Assembly (NCBI RefSeq): GCF_002006345.1
Contig: NZ_LZZM01000098.1
Span: 23,391-87,390, forward strand
Direction: 5' to 3'
DNA length: 64,000 bases
DNA from: Clostridium puniceum
Lineage (GTDB): Bacteria; Bacillota; Clostridia; Clostridiales; Clostridiaceae
Every line of letters starts with the position of its first letter. Position 1 is the stretch's first letter. The notes beneath the pieces are model-generated. The model was not told where the DNA came from. It did not search any database and worked only from the letters and a program-made list of their open reading frames with translations. Positions 38,944 to 49,607 of the stretch are shown one piece after another. The position numbers and the translations under genes were made by a program.

Positions 38944-40818
38944 ATGTTTGATTTTAAAGCTCAATTGAAGATCATACCAGATAAACCAGGAGTATACTTG
39001 ATGAAAAATACTCTTGGAGAAATTATTTATGTAGGAAAAGCAAAGATATTAAAAAATAGAGTTAGACAATACTTTCAAAATTCAAAAAATCATTCAGAAA
39101 AAGTAAAAGTCATGGTTAAAAATATTTCTGAATTTGAATACATAGTTACAGATTCTGAAATGGAAGCTTTAATATTAGAATGTAATTTAATAAAAAAATA
39201 CAGTCCTAAATATAATATTTCTCTGAAAGATGATAAATTCTATCCTTTTATAAAAATAACTACAAACGAAGATTTTCCAAAGGTTTATATAACTAGAAAT
39301 TATGCCAAGGATGGAAATAAGTATTTTGGCCCATATCCTAATGCAGGAGCTGTGCATGAGACAATAAATTTAATTAGAAAGATATTCCCTTTGAGAACTT
39401 GCAAAAGGTTCATTGTAGAAGGGGGGAAGCATACAAGACCATGCTTAAATTATCATATAAAAAAATGTAATGCACCTTGTGAAGGGCATATTTCAAAAGC
39501 TGAATATAGAAGTATGATAGATGAAATTATGGATGTATTAAGCGGCAGGGATAAAACTTTAGTAAATAGCTTAAAAAAAGCTATGCAGGAAGAATCATTA
39601 AATTTAGAATTTGAAAAGGCTGCATCTTTAAGAGATAAGATTTTAGCTATAGAGAATATAGCAGAAAAGCAAAAAGTATTTAAATCACAAGATAATGATG
39701 AAGATTTCATTAATATGTATAAAGATGAAAAAGATTGTTGCATTCAAGTATTTTTCTTAAGGGATGGAAAAGTAACAGGAAGGGAGCATTTCATTCTTGA
39801 AAATAGTTCTCATGAAGAGGATAATACTGCGCTTTCACAATTTATAATTTCATTTTATGGAGGTACTCCTAAGGTTCCTAAAAATATTTATATTCCAGAA
39901 AGTGATGAAGTGGAAGCTTTAGAAGAATTTTTAAGCATAAAAAGAGGTTCCAAAGTTTTTGTTAAAATACCAGTTAAAGGTGAGAAAAAAGAGATGCTGG
40001 AATTAGTGAAAAATAATGCAAAAGTTACATTGGAGCAATTTAAAGACAAAATTTTAATGGATAAAGAAATAAATAGACTGTGTTTAGAACAAATACAAGA
40101 TTTATTAGAACTTGACAGTATACCTTTTAGAATAGAAGCTTATGATATATCTAATATACAAGGGGTAGATTCTGTAGGATCTATGATTGTATTTGAAGAT
40201 GGAAAAGCTAAGAATAGTGATTATAGAAGATTTAGAATAAAAACTGTAAAAAATGCTAATGACTATGATAGTATGAGAGAAATTTTAAAGAGAAGATTTA
40301 CTCATGGTTTAAAAGAAATTAAAGAGATTCAAGATAAAGAAATTAAGTTTTCTAATGGAAAATTTTCGAACTTTCCAGATTTAATTATGATGGATGGCGG
40401 AAAAGGTCAAGTAAATATAGCTCTTGAAGTTTTAGAAAAACTAGGCATAAATATACCTGTGTGTGGGCTGGTTAAAGATGATCATCATGCAACAAGGGGA
40501 ATAATTTATAATAACAAAGAGCTAATAGTAAATAGAAATTCTAATTTAATGCAATTGATAAGAAGAATTCAAGATGAAGTTCATAGATTTGCAATAACTT
40601 ATCATAGAAGTTTAAGAGATAAGAGAACCTTACATTCAATATTAGATGATATACCTAATGTAGGGCAAAAAAGACGAATGGCATTACTTATGAAATTTGG
40701 AAGTATTGAAAATATAAAAAAGGCCAAAATAGAAGAACTCCTTGAAACTGAGTCGATTGACAATAAATCAGCAAATAGCATTTTGACTTATTTTAAAAAA
40801 AATGAACAAAGTAAATAA
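38944..40818 (+). CDS. uvrC: Excinuclease ABC subunit C
   Basis: 624 residues, full length. GIY-YIG nuclease at the N-terminus (PGVYLMKN...IIYVGKAK), a UVR domain (about 200-240), an RNase H-like nuclease domain (EAYDISNIQG...; MMDGGKGQVN) and C-terminal helix-hairpin-helix motifs (IPNVGQKRRMALLMKFGS). It makes both cuts around a lesion. uvrC is near uvrBA but separated by wall genes. Confidence 0.97.
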   Translation: MFDFKAQLKIIPDKPGVYLMKNTLGEIIYVGKAKILKNRVRQYFQNSKNHSEKVKVMVKNISEFEYIVTDSEMEALILECNLIKKYSPKYNISLKDDKFYPFIKITTNEDFPKVYITRNYAKDGNKYFGPYPNAGAVHETINLIRKIFPLRTCKRFIVEGGKHTRPCLNYHIKKCNAPCEGHISKAEYRSMIDEIMDVLSGRDKTLVNSLKKAMQEESLNLEFEKAASLRDKILAIENIAEKQKVFKSQDNDEDFINMYKDEKDCCIQVFFLRDGKVTGREHFILENSSHEEDNTALSQFIISFYGGTPKVPKNIYIPESDEVEALEEFLSIKRGSKVFVKIPVKGEKKEMLELVKNNAKVTLEQFKDKILMDKEINRLCLEQIQDLLELDSIPFRIEAYDISNIQGVDSVGSMIVFEDGKAKNSDYRRFRIKTVKNANDYDSMREILKRRFTHGLKEIKEIQDKEIKFSNGKFSNFPDLIMMDGGKGQVNIALEVLEKLGINIPVCGLVKDDHHATRGIIYNNKELIVNRNSNLMQLIRRIQDEVHRFAITYHRSLRDKRTLHSILDDIPNVGQKRRMALLMKFGSIENIKKAKIEELLETESIDNKSANSILTYFKKNEQSK

Positions 40819-40822
40819 ATTA

Positions 40823-40831
40823 TGCTATAAT
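40823..40831 (+). promoter_or_regulatory. Extended -10 promoter of murB
   Basis: TGCTATAAT just after the uvrC stop, about 120 nt upstream of murB, with no clear -35. Confidence 0.4.
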
Positions 40832-40955
40832 AGTACGGAATAAAAATTTGCTAAGCTAAAATTAATATAAAAAATTACTTGTGTTAGATTAGTGGATAGA
40901 TTATTCTATATGATATAGATAAATAGACTAATATAAATGTTTGAGGAGTTTTAGA

Positions 40956-41870
40956 ATGAACCATTATGGAGAATATAAGAATTTATTCAGTAAAATATAT
41001 AAAGACTCACAAATTCAATTAGACGCAAAAATGAGTGAGAATATATATTTTAAAGTTGGAGGACCAGTAGATATACTTTTAACTCCAAATACTGTACAAC
41101 AATTACAAGACACTATCACTATTTGTAAAGAAAATAAAATTCCTTTTTATGTTATAGGAAATGGATCAAACCTTTTAGTTAAGGATGGTGGTATTAGAGG
41201 TGTTGTTATAAAGTTATGTGAACTTAATAATATAGAATGTGTAGATAACAAAATTACAGCAGAATGTGGTGTTTTACTTAAAGATGTTTCAACAGAAGCT
41301 ATAAATAGATCTTTATCGGGTTTTCAATTTGCATGTGGTATTCCAGGCAGTGTAGGTGGTGCTGTATTTATGAATGCAGGAGCTTATGATGGAGAAATAT
41401 CCTTTGTTATTGAAAGTGCAAAAGTATTAGATGATAATCAGAAAATAAGAGTCCTTTCAAAAGAGGAATTAAATTTAGGGTATAGACAGTCTGTAGTTAT
41501 GGAAAAGGGATATATAGTTCTAAGTGCAACCTTTAAATTAACTCCAGCGGATAAAGAAAAAATTCAAGCTAGAGTAGATGAATTAACTAAAAGAAGGGAA
41601 GATAGACAGCCATTAGAACACCCATCAGCAGGTAGTACATTTAAAAGACCAGAAGGTTATTTTGCAGGTAAATTAATTGAAGATGCAGGTTTAAAGGGAT
41701 TTGCTATAGGTGGAGCAAGTGTTTCAAATAAGCATGCTGGGTTTGTTGTTAATAATGGAAATGGAACTGCTAAGGATGTATTAGATTTAATATATTATGT
41801 TAAAGATGAAGTGAAAAGGCAGTTTGGTGTAGATTTATATCCAGAAGTTAGAATTTTAGGTGAAGATTAA
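40956..41870 (+). CDS. murB: UDP-N-acetylenolpyruvoylglucosamine reductase
   Basis: 304 residues, a type II (short) MurB. FAD-binding motifs YVIGNGSNLLVKDGG and CGIPGSVGGAVFMNAGAY, the proton-donor Ser in PSAGSTFKRP, and the catalytic Glu near PEVRILGE. It completes UDP-MurNAc synthesis. The ATG at 40956 follows GAGGAG. A terminator comes right after. Confidence 0.97.
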   Translation: MNHYGEYKNLFSKIYKDSQIQLDAKMSENIYFKVGGPVDILLTPNTVQQLQDTITICKENKIPFYVIGNGSNLLVKDGGIRGVVIKLCELNNIECVDNKITAECGVLLKDVSTEAINRSLSGFQFACGIPGSVGGAVFMNAGAYDGEISFVIESAKVLDDNQKIRVLSKEELNLGYRQSVVMEKGYIVLSATFKLTPADKEKIQARVDELTKRREDRQPLEHPSAGSTFKRPEGYFAGKLIEDAGLKGFAIGGASVSNKHAGFVVNNGNGTAKDVLDLIYYVKDEVKRQFGVDLYPEVRILGED

Positions 41871-41876
41871 GACATT

Positions 41877-41911
41877 AAAAAACTCAAGAGTTTATGGACT
41901 TTTGAGTTTTT
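41877..41911 (+). terminator. Terminator of murB
   Basis: AAAACTCAA-AG and CT-TTGAGTTTT form the stem, ending in a T run. Confidence 0.85.
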
Positions 41912-41916
41912 ATGAT

Positions 41917-42127
41917 TTAAGGCATAATCAAAAAAATAATAAGTCAGCATGCTAGTTTATTTTCCTTTCATACTTCATCAGCATGTTCACCTAATAGCCC
42001 GCTATTAGGCCAACATACTTCTTAGTCTGAGGAAAAATATACACATTTAAAAGGAGCAGCTATGCTGTATATAAGAACATCTAATATCATGGCATCAAGG
42101 ACTGATTATTTTATTTCATATGCCTAA
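41917..42127. mobile_element. MITE-like element with inverted ends
   Basis: The left end TTAAGGCATAATCAAAAAAA and the right end, inverted TTAGGCATATGAAATAAAAT, are imperfect terminal inverted repeats of about 25-28 bp, each reaching an internal CAG. Inside is a perfect hairpin CCTAATAGC-CC-GCTATTAGG (41991-42010) and a segment (about 42032-42080) homologous to the 39-bp repeat unit at 24141. There, CAGC-TAT-GCTG replaces GTGC-GAA-GCAC. No ORF. It lies between murB and rapZ. Confidence 0.65.
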
Positions 42128-42226
42128 TTATAATTATATGATATAATTTTAATGTTAAAACACAATGAAATTATAAAGGAAAAGTGTTTGTTCAAAAGTA
42201 TCTTTGGCAAAAGGGGAGGATGTAAT

Positions 42227-43111
42227 ATGAGGTTTGTTATAGTTACAGGATTATCAGGAGCAGGAAAAACACAAGCAACAAGAGCGTTAGAAGATTTGGG
42301 ATATTTTTGTGTAGATAACCTTCCACCAAAGTTAATCTCAAAATTTGCAGAAATGTGTACGCAAAGTGGCGGAAATATTGAAAAAGTAGCATTAGTTATA
42401 GATATTAGAGGTGGAGTTTTCTTTGATGATTTCTTTGAAACTTTAAATTATCTAAAGCAAAATGAGTTTAAATATGAAATATTATTTTTAGAAGCAACTG
42501 ATGAAATTCTTATAAAAAGATTTAAAGAATCTAGAAGAAGTCATCCTTTATCGCCAGATGGAAGAGTATTGAATGGAATTATTCAAGAAAGAGAAAAATT
42601 AAGGGAAGTTAAAAATGTTGCAGATATTATAATTGATACATCAAAATATGAAATACGTCATTTAAGGGAAAAGATTAATATGGCTTATGGAGATCATACT
42701 TATCCAGAAAAACAATTATCAGTTACAGTATTAAGTTTTGGATTTAAATATGGTATTCCAGTAGACTCGGATTTGGTTTTTGATGTTAGATTTATACCAA
42801 ACCCATTCTATATTCCAGAATTAAAACAGTACTCAGGGAATGATGAACCGGTTAAAGAATATGTATTAAAACAAGAAGAAACTGTTACCTTCATAGAAAA
42901 ACTAGTTGATATGTTAAAATATTTAATTCCTAATTATATTAAAGAAGGAAAAAGACAATTAATAATATCTATAGGATGTACAGGTGGAAGACATCGTTCT
43001 GTTGCAATTGCTAATGAGGTTTATGAAAGATTAAATAAAGAGAATTACAACTCCAGAATAGAACATAGAGATGTATCAGAAGATCTTCATAAAGGAGAAA
43101 AGAAGCTATGA
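42227..43111 (+). CDS. rapZ: RNase adapter / nucleotide-binding protein RapZ (YvcJ)
   Basis: 294 residues. P-loop [10 protein letters not shown] at residues 7-16, FCVDNLPP, and the C-terminal domain with [16 protein letters not shown]. In E. coli RapZ senses GlcN6P and controls GlmS through small RNAs; in Firmicutes YvcJ binds and hydrolyses nucleotides and affects competence. The ATG at 42227 follows GGGGAGG. It overlaps yvcK by 4 nt. Confidence 0.95.
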   Translation: MRFVIVTGLSGAGKTQATRALEDLGYFCVDNLPPKLISKFAEMCTQSGGNIEKVALVIDIRGGVFFDDFFETLNYLKQNEFKYEILFLEATDEILIKRFKESRRSHPLSPDGRVLNGIIQEREKLREVKNVADIIIDTSKYEIRHLREKINMAYGDHTYPEKQLSVTVLSFGFKYGIPVDSDLVFDVRFIPNPFYIPELKQYSGNDEPVKEYVLKQEETVTFIEKLVDMLKYLIPNYIKEGKRQLIISIGCTGGRHRSVAIANEVYERLNKENYNSRIEHRDVSEDLHKGEKKL

Positions 43112-44460
43112 GGATACGAGACTGGCTTAAAGTAGGAATAAAAGTAAAACGATGGCTGGCATTTGGCGTATTTGGAGTATTACTAATAGCCTTTGGATTT
43201 ACAGAATTAGTTACTCATAGAATATACAATTTGTATTATCAGGTTTTTTATGTGTTTTTAAATATTACTGGTGTATTTGTGTTATATATTTCAGTCACAG
43301 AAACTATGAAATCTATAATTGCACTATTTAATAGAGGATATCTTAAAGTATCTTTAGACAGTAGGAAGATTGAAAGCTTGATATATGAAAAAAGATTATT
43401 AGTTAAAGGTCCTAAAATAGTTGTAATTGGTGGAGGTACTGGTCTTTCAACAATGCTTAGGGGATTAAAGTATTATACATCAAACATCACTGCGATAGTA
43501 ACAGTTGGTGATGATGGCGGTGGGTCTGGAGATTTAAGAGAAGATTTAGGAATGCTACCACCTGGAGATATAAGAAACTGTATTTTAGCATTAGCAGATA
43601 CTGAGCCTATAATGGAAGACTTACTTCAATATAGATTTTCCGATGGAAGGTTAAAAAATCAAAGTTTTGGTAACTTGTTCTTAGCTGCTATGGCAGGAAT
43701 TTCAGATAATTTTGAAGAAGCAGTTCAAAAGATGAGTTCAGTACTTGCCGTAACAGGTAAAGTTATACCTGTTACTTTAGATAATATGCAGTTAATAGCA
43801 AAGTTTGAAAATGGTAATATAGTAAAAGGTGAATCTCAAATTCCAGAAGAAGCCATTAAACAGAATTCTAGAATAGAAGAACTTCGAATAAATCCAGAAA
43901 ATGCAACCGCATTGAAGGAAGCAATAGATGCATTAAAAGAGGCAGATGCTATAGTTATGGGACCAGGAAGTTTGTATACTAGTATAACATCTAATTTACT
44001 TGTAAAAGATATTGCAAAGGGAATTAGGAAAAGTGATGCAATTAAAATTTATATTTCTAATATAATGACTCAGCCAGGTGAAACTACAGAATTTAAAGCA
44101 TCTGATCATTTAAAAGTTTTACTTAAGTATGGTGGTAAAGATATTGTTGATTATGTAATTGCTAATACTGGTGAAATAACAGATGAATTAAAAGAAAAAT
44201 ATGCACAAGATGGTGCAGAGCTTGTTAAACTGGATAAAGAAGTAATAAATAGCTTAGGAATAAAAATAGTTGGCGAAAACCTAGTGAAAATTAAAAATGG
44301 ATTGGTAAAGCATGACTCAGCTAAGTTAGCGGAAGTATTAGTTGATACAATTATGGAAAAGAAACTTTTATATGATAAGAAGAAGATTATAGAATACATG
44401 TATTTATCGCAACGTATTAAAGAAAGAGTAAGAGAAGAAAAAGGAAAAGAAATAGAATAA
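43108..44460 (+). CDS. yvcK: YvcK/CofD-like gluconeogenesis factor with membrane N-terminus
   Basis: 450 residues. The first 90 hold two membrane segments (about 16-35 and 45-68), an addition typical of clostridial members and absent from Bacillus YvcK. The CofD-like domain starts at [17 protein letters not shown] and includes [25 protein letters not shown] and PGSLYTSI. YvcK binds UDP-sugars and is needed for wall synthesis on gluconeogenic carbon. rapZ-yvcK-whiA is a conserved trio. Confidence 0.94.
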   Translation: MRIRDWLKVGIKVKRWLAFGVFGVLLIAFGFTELVTHRIYNLYYQVFYVFLNITGVFVLYISVTETMKSIIALFNRGYLKVSLDSRKIESLIYEKRLLVKGPKIVVIGGGTGLSTMLRGLKYYTSNITAIVTVGDDGGGSGDLREDLGMLPPGDIRNCILALADTEPIMEDLLQYRFSDGRLKNQSFGNLFLAAMAGISDNFEEAVQKMSSVLAVTGKVIPVTLDNMQLIAKFENGNIVKGESQIPEEAIKQNSRIEELRINPENATALKEAIDALKEADAIVMGPGSLYTSITSNLLVKDIAKGIRKSDAIKIYISNIMTQPGETTEFKASDHLKVLLKYGGKDIVDYVIANTGEITDELKEKYAQDGAELVKLDKEVINSLGIKIVGENLVKIKNGLVKHDSAKLAEVLVDTIMEKKLLYDKKKIIEYMYLSQRIKERVREEKGKEIE

Positions 44461-44505
44461 TTATAAATTGTTAATTAAAATATGTATAGATAGGTAGGAA
44501 ACAAA

Positions 44506-45453
44506 ATGTCATTTTCATCAAAAGTTAAAGGAGAAATATGTAGGTATATAGATGTTTCTAAGGAAGAGGCATTGGCAGAAATATCAGCAATAATGAAGGT
44601 TAGTGGTACATTAGCTTTTAGTGGAAGTGGACTTAGTTTTAAAATGACCACAGAAAATCCAGCCAGTGCAAGATTGATTTTTACACTTTTAAAAAATCAC
44701 TTTGATATTCATTCTAAGTTAATGGTTAAGAAAAGTAATTCATTAAAAAAGAATAATATATACATGGTAGTGATTTCAGAAGAAATGGGTGTTAGAGGTT
44801 TATTAAGTGATACTGGTATACTTAAAGAAATAGATGGCATAATGAGCTTAGACTATAGAATAGAATCACACATTTTTGAAGAGGAAGATACTAAAAAAGC
44901 ATATATAAGAGGTGCATTTATCGGTGGTGGGAGCATAAGCAACCCTGAAAAAACGTATCATTTAGAATTTGTAACTCATAGTGAAGAATATGCCAAAGAT
45001 TTATCTAATCTCATTAATACTTTTAATTTAAATTCAAAGGTAATACAGAGGAAGAATAGTTTTATTGTATACATTAAAGAAGGAGAACAAATTGTGGACT
45101 TACTTAATGTAATAGGAGCGCACTCATCGTTATTAGAAATTGAAAATATAAGAATAATGAAAGAAATGAGAAATAATGTGAACAGGCTTGTTAATTGTGA
45201 AACTGCCAATCTTTCTAAGACAGTAAATGCAGCAGTTAGACAAGTTGAAAGCATAAAATTAATACAATCACAAATAGGACTTCAAAGATTACCTGCAAAT
45301 TTAAGAGAAATTGCTGAATTAAGATTAAATTATCCAGATGAATCGCTAAAGGAATTGGGTGAAATGTTAAATCCACCTGTTGGAAAATCAGGGATAAATC
45401 ATAGACTAAGAAAAATAGAAAAAATAGCAGAAGAATTAAGAACAGGAAATTAA
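44506..45453 (+). CDS. whiA: WhiA, DNA-binding sporulation/division regulator
   Basis: 315 residues. An N-terminal LAGLIDADG-derived fold (about 5-210; RGAFIGGGSISNPEKTYHLEF) without nuclease activity, and a C-terminal helix-turn-helix (about 225-310; LPANLREIAELRLNYPDESLKELG, PPVGKSGINHRLRKIEKIA). It affects cell division and chromosome segregation. 45 nt after yvcK; co-transcribed. Confidence 0.96.
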   Translation: MSFSSKVKGEICRYIDVSKEEALAEISAIMKVSGTLAFSGSGLSFKMTTENPASARLIFTLLKNHFDIHSKLMVKKSNSLKKNNIYMVVISEEMGVRGLLSDTGILKEIDGIMSLDYRIESHIFEEEDTKKAYIRGAFIGGGSISNPEKTYHLEFVTHSEEYAKDLSNLINTFNLNSKVIQRKNSFIVYIKEGEQIVDLLNVIGAHSSLLEIENIRIMKEMRNNVNRLVNCETANLSKTVNAAVRQVESIKLIQSQIGLQRLPANLREIAELRLNYPDESLKELGEMLNPPVGKSGINHRLRKIEKIAEELRTGN

Positions 45454-45554
45454 ATCAGTTAAAAAGTAATAGTTTTAAGAAAATTATTAAAAATTTTAAT
45501 TTATGATTGTTAACTGTATGTTCTTAATTATTAACTGAATAAAGGGGTAATGTT

Positions 45555-45839
45555 ATGTTTACACATATTGTACTTTTTAAAGTAAAAGAATCAACAAAAG
45601 AAAACTTAGAATTTCTAAAGAAGACTCTTTTATCTATGGAGGGAAATATTAAGGAATTAAAGGAATTAGAGGTAGGTATAGATGTTATAAGAAGTGATAG
45701 AAGTTATGATGTGGCTATTATAACAAGATTTGATACTAAGGAAGATTATTTAGCTTATGATGTGGATGAGTTCCATGTGGAAAGAGTTAAAAAGGTTATA
45801 GGACCTTATATAGAAGTGAGCAAAACAATAGATTTCTAA
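45555..45839 (+). CDS. Dabb (stress-responsive A/B barrel) domain protein
   Basis: 94 residues forming one dimeric alpha/beta barrel domain: FTHIVLFKVKEST, VGIDVIRSDRSYDVAIITRFDT, YDVDEFHVERVKKVI. The His at HIVLF is the conserved one. Function in bacteria is not established. RBS AAAGGGG, followed by a terminator. Confidence 0.9.
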   Translation: MFTHIVLFKVKESTKENLEFLKKTLLSMEGNIKELKELEVGIDVIRSDRSYDVAIITRFDTKEDYLAYDVDEFHVERVKKVIGPYIEVSKTIDF

Positions 45840-45879
45840 AAGTGACATTAAAGTATATAAAAAAGAAATAATAAATTTA

Positions 45880-45925
45880 AGCAGTGGTTGATTATGCATA
45901 AACATAATTCAACTGCTGTTTTTTT
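45880..45925 (+). terminator. Terminator after the Dabb gene
   Basis: AGCAGT..TTGA.TTATG pairs with CATAA.TCAA.CTGCT around a short loop, followed by T7. Confidence 0.8.
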
Positions 45926-46028
45926 ATATATAATTGTATAAAAAATAGTCACAGATTGTTATAATTAAGAAGCAGATAATTTTCAAAGAACCTATTGATA
46001 TAATTATCATAAGGAAAGGAGGATTTAT

Positions 46029-49000
46029 ATGGAGAAAGAAAAAGAATTTGTACATCTCCATCTTCATACGGAATACAGTTTGCTAGATGGGTCAGGTAAA
46101 ATTAAAAAACTTATGACGAAAGCTAAAGAATTAGGAATGAAGAGTATAGCAATAACAGATCATGGTGTTATGTATGGACTTGTAGACTTTTTTAAAGCAG
46201 CAAAAGACAATGATATAAAAGCTATTTTAGGGTGTGAAGTTTATGTGGCAGGAAAGTCACTGCATATAAAGCAGCCAGATAAAGAAAATTCAACTTCGCA
46301 CTTAGTTTTGTTGGTTAAAAATCAAGTGGGATATGAAAATTTAATGAAAATAGTATCAACAGCTTCAATTGAAGGTTTTTATTATAAACCTAGGGTTGAC
46401 CATGAGTATTTGAGAGAGCACAGTGAAGGGTTAATTGCGTTAAGTGCATGTTTAGGTGGTGAAGTACAATCTTATCATCTTAAAGGAAATTATGAAAAAG
46501 CAAAAGAAATAGCTTTATTATATAAAGAGATATTTAATGGTGATTTTTATATTGAAATACAAAATCATGGAATGGAAGAGCAAAAAAAGGTAAATGAAGA
46601 AAATATAAAATTATCTAAGGAAACAGGAATACCATTAGTAGCTACTAATGATGTTCACTACATAAATAAAGAGGACTCTAAATCTCATGATGTATTAATG
46701 TGTATTCAAACAGCTAAAACCATTGATGATCCAAATAGAAGAAGATACCCTTCAGATCAATTCTATTTCAAGTCAGCAGAAGAAATGTGGGATATTTTTT
46801 CATATGTACCGGAAGCATTAGAAAATACTATTAAAATTGCAGAACAATGTAATTATGAATATAAGTTTCATGAATCTAAGTTGCCTAAGTTTCCCTTAGA
46901 AGAAGGGGAAGATCCATATGAATATCTTAGAGATACTTGTTACAAAGGGCTTATAGATAGATATGAGGTTTTTGAAGAATTAATTGGGAAGCCTTTAGAT
47001 TATGAGGAAGTAAATAAGATAAAGGAAGACAGCGAAAAGGCAAAAGAGTATATAGATAGATTGGAATATGAACTTGAAGTGATAAAACAAATGGGGTATG
47101 TTGATTACTTTTTGATTGTCTGGGATTTTATTAGATTTTCCTATGAAAATGGTATCCCAACAGGACCAGGAAGAGGTTCGGCAGCAGGATCAATAGTGGC
47201 TTTTACTTTGGGAATTACAAAGATAGATCCTATTAAGTATAGTTTGATATTTGAGCGCTTTTTGAATCCAGAACGAGTTAGCATGCCGGATATAGACAGT
47301 GACTTTTGTTACGAAAGACGCCAAGAAGTAATTGATTATGTTGTAGAGAAATATGGAGCAAGTAATGTTTCTCAAATAATAACCTTTGGTACAATGGCTC
47401 CAAGGGTATGCATAAGAGATGTTGGAAGAGCTATGAACTATAGCTATGCAGAGGTTGATAGAATTGCAAAGATGATACCGACTATGTTAGGGATAACTAT
47501 AGAAAAGGCATTGGAATTTAATCCAGAGCTTAAATTAGCCCATGATACTGATGAAAGAGTAAAAACTTTAATAGATGTTGCAAAAGACCTAGAAGGTCTT
47601 CCAAGGCATTCTTCAACACATGCAGCAGGAGTGGTTATTGCATCAAGACCATTAGTTGAGTATGTTCCACTGCAAAAAAATGATGAAATGATAGTAACCC
47701 AATTTGGAATGGGGACTCTAGAAGAACTTGGATTACTTAAGATGGACTTCTTAGGACTTAGAACTTTAACTGTTATGAATGATGCAATTAATATGGCTAA
47801 AGAAAATAGAAATGTTAATATAGATCTTGATAGGATAGATTTTGCAGACAAAGAAGTTTATCAAATGATTGGTGAAGGCAGGACAGCAGGTGTATTCCAA
47901 TTAGAATCAGCTGGGATGACCTCCTTCATGAAGGAATTAAAGCCTGATTCTATAGAAGACATTATTGCAGGAATTTCACTATATAGACCAGGTCCTATGG
48001 CTGAAATACCACGATATATAGAATGTAAGAAGAATCCAGATAAAGTTCAATATGAAACACCCGAGTTAGAGAACGTATTAAACGTTACGTATGGGGTAAT
48101 GGTTTATCAAGAGCAGGTAATGGAAATAGTTAGAAAATTAGCTGGATATTCCATGGGCAGAAGTGATATGGTTAGAAGAGCTATGTCTAAGAAAAAACAT
48201 AAGGTCATGGAAGAAGAAAGAAAGAACTTTATTCATGGAATTATAGAAAATGATCAGGTGGTAGTTCCCGGATGCATTAGAAATGGAATAAGTGAAGAAG
48301 TCGCAAATAAGATATTTGATAATATGATGGATTTTGCTTCTTATGCTTTTAATAAATCCCATGCAGCAGCGTATGCAGTTGTAGGTTATCAAACAGCATA
48401 TCTTATGAAATATTACCCTGTAGAAATGATTGCAGCTATGCTCAATTCAGTTATGGGAATAAATGAAAAAATCGCTTATTACATTGCAATAGCAGAGGAA
48501 TTAGGAATACAAGTATTACCACCTAACATAAATGAAAGTTATTCAAGGTTTACAGTTAAAGGAGATAAAATTAGATTTGGATTGGCTGCTATTAAAAATG
48601 TTGGAGGAAGTGTTGTAGATAGCATAGTAAAGGCAAGAGAAAGCAAAGGTAAATTTGAATCTTTAGTAGATTTTATCAATAAGATGGATCCATCAACAAT
48701 AAATAAGCGTGCTGTAGAATGTTTAATTAAGGCCGGAGCTTTAGATGATTTTAAAGTTTTCAGATCAAAAATGTTAGCAGTACATGAGAAGATGATTGAT
48801 AATATATCAAGTGATAAGAGAAGAAATATTGATGGACAGATAAGTTTATTTGCAACTGAAGAATTAAAAAACCCAGAGATTAAGTATCCCAATATAAAAG
48901 AATTTAATAAAAGAAATTTATTAGCAATGGAAAAGGAAATGACAGGACTTTATATTACAGGTCATCCTTTAGATGATTATGCTCAAAGTTTAAAAATGCA

Positions 49001-49607
49001 GACTACAAATGAAATATCAAAAATATTTTTTGTACAAGAGACACTTGATGATACATTAGAATCTAATATAGGAGATGTAGCTATATTCAATAATCAAGAT
49101 ACTCTGCAAGATAATGATAGAGTAGTTCTAGGAGGAATACTGGCAAGTGTAAATCAAAAAGTAACTAGAAATAATTCAATAATGGCATTTTTAAAACTTG
49201 AAGATTTGACTGGTACAATTGAAGTAATAGTTTTTCCAAAAACCTTGGATAAGGTTAAAGAATTATGTGTAACTGATAGTTTGGTTATAGTAAAGGGAAG
49301 ATTAAGTTTAAAGGAAGATGAACCACCAAAGCTTATATGTGAAAGTATAGAACCTTTGGAAAAGATGAATACGTCAAAGGTATATTTAAGAGTTGAAGAT
49401 ACGATATCAGCTAAGGAATTAAATAAAAATCTTAGAGAATTATTAATGAAAGAATATTTGGGAGATACACCTATTTATATTTTTGCAAGTAAAGAAAAGC
49501 AAAAATTTAGAGTACCAAGAGACAGATGGATATCCTTAGAAAGTGATGTAATGGATTTATTAAAAGAAACTTTAGGCGAAGAGAATGTAAAAATACAAGA
49601 TATTTAA
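46029..49607 (+). CDS. dnaE: DNA polymerase III alpha subunit (DnaE)
   Basis: 1192 residues. PHP domain at 1-210 (HLHLHTEYSLLDG, ITDHGVMYG), C-family polymerase core with PGRGSAAGSIVAFTLGIT and the catalytic Asp pair PDIDSDF (about 420), beta-clamp and finger regions, and a C-terminal OB fold (about 1000-1080). In Firmicutes DnaE extends RNA primers beside PolC. The strong ribosome site is AAAGGAGG. The PHP metal residues appear intact. Confidence 0.97.
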   Translation: MEKEKEFVHLHLHTEYSLLDGSGKIKKLMTKAKELGMKSIAITDHGVMYGLVDFFKAAKDNDIKAILGCEVYVAGKSLHIKQPDKENSTSHLVLLVKNQVGYENLMKIVSTASIEGFYYKPRVDHEYLREHSEGLIALSACLGGEVQSYHLKGNYEKAKEIALLYKEIFNGDFYIEIQNHGMEEQKKVNEENIKLSKETGIPLVATNDVHYINKEDSKSHDVLMCIQTAKTIDDPNRRRYPSDQFYFKSAEEMWDIFSYVPEALENTIKIAEQCNYEYKFHESKLPKFPLEEGEDPYEYLRDTCYKGLIDRYEVFEELIGKPLDYEEVNKIKEDSEKAKEYIDRLEYELEVIKQMGYVDYFLIVWDFIRFSYENGIPTGPGRGSAAGSIVAFTLGITKIDPIKYSLIFERFLNPERVSMPDIDSDFCYERRQEVIDYVVEKYGASNVSQIITFGTMAPRVCIRDVGRAMNYSYAEVDRIAKMIPTMLGITIEKALEFNPELKLAHDTDERVKTLIDVAKDLEGLPRHSSTHAAGVVIASRPLVEYVPLQKNDEMIVTQFGMGTLEELGLLKMDFLGLRTLTVMNDAINMAKENRNVNIDLDRIDFADKEVYQMIGEGRTAGVFQLESAGMTSFMKELKPDSIEDIIAGISLYRPGPMAEIPRYIECKKNPDKVQYETPELENVLNVTYGVMVYQEQVMEIVRKLAGYSMGRSDMVRRAMSKKKHKVMEEERKNFIHGIIENDQVVVPGCIRNGISEEVANKIFDNMMDFASYAFNKSHAAAYAVVGYQTAYLMKYYPVEMIAAMLNSVMGINEKIAYYIAIAEELGIQVLPPNINESYSRFTVKGDKIRFGLAAIKNVGGSVVDSIVKARESKGKFESLVDFINKMDPSTINKRAVECLIKAGALDDFKVFRSKMLAVHEKMIDNISSDKRRNIDGQISLFATEELKNPEIKYPNIKEFNKRNLLAMEKEMTGLYITGHPLDDYAQSLKMQTTNEISKIFFVQETLDDTLESNIGDVAIFNNQDTLQDNDRVVLGGILASVNQKVTRNNSIMAFLKLEDLTGTIEVIVFPKTLDKVKELCVTDSLVIVKGRLSLKEDEPPKLICESIEPLEKMNTSKVYLRVEDTISAKELNKNLRELLMKEYLGDTPIYIFASKEKQKFRVPRDRWISLESDVMDLLKETLGEENVKIQDI

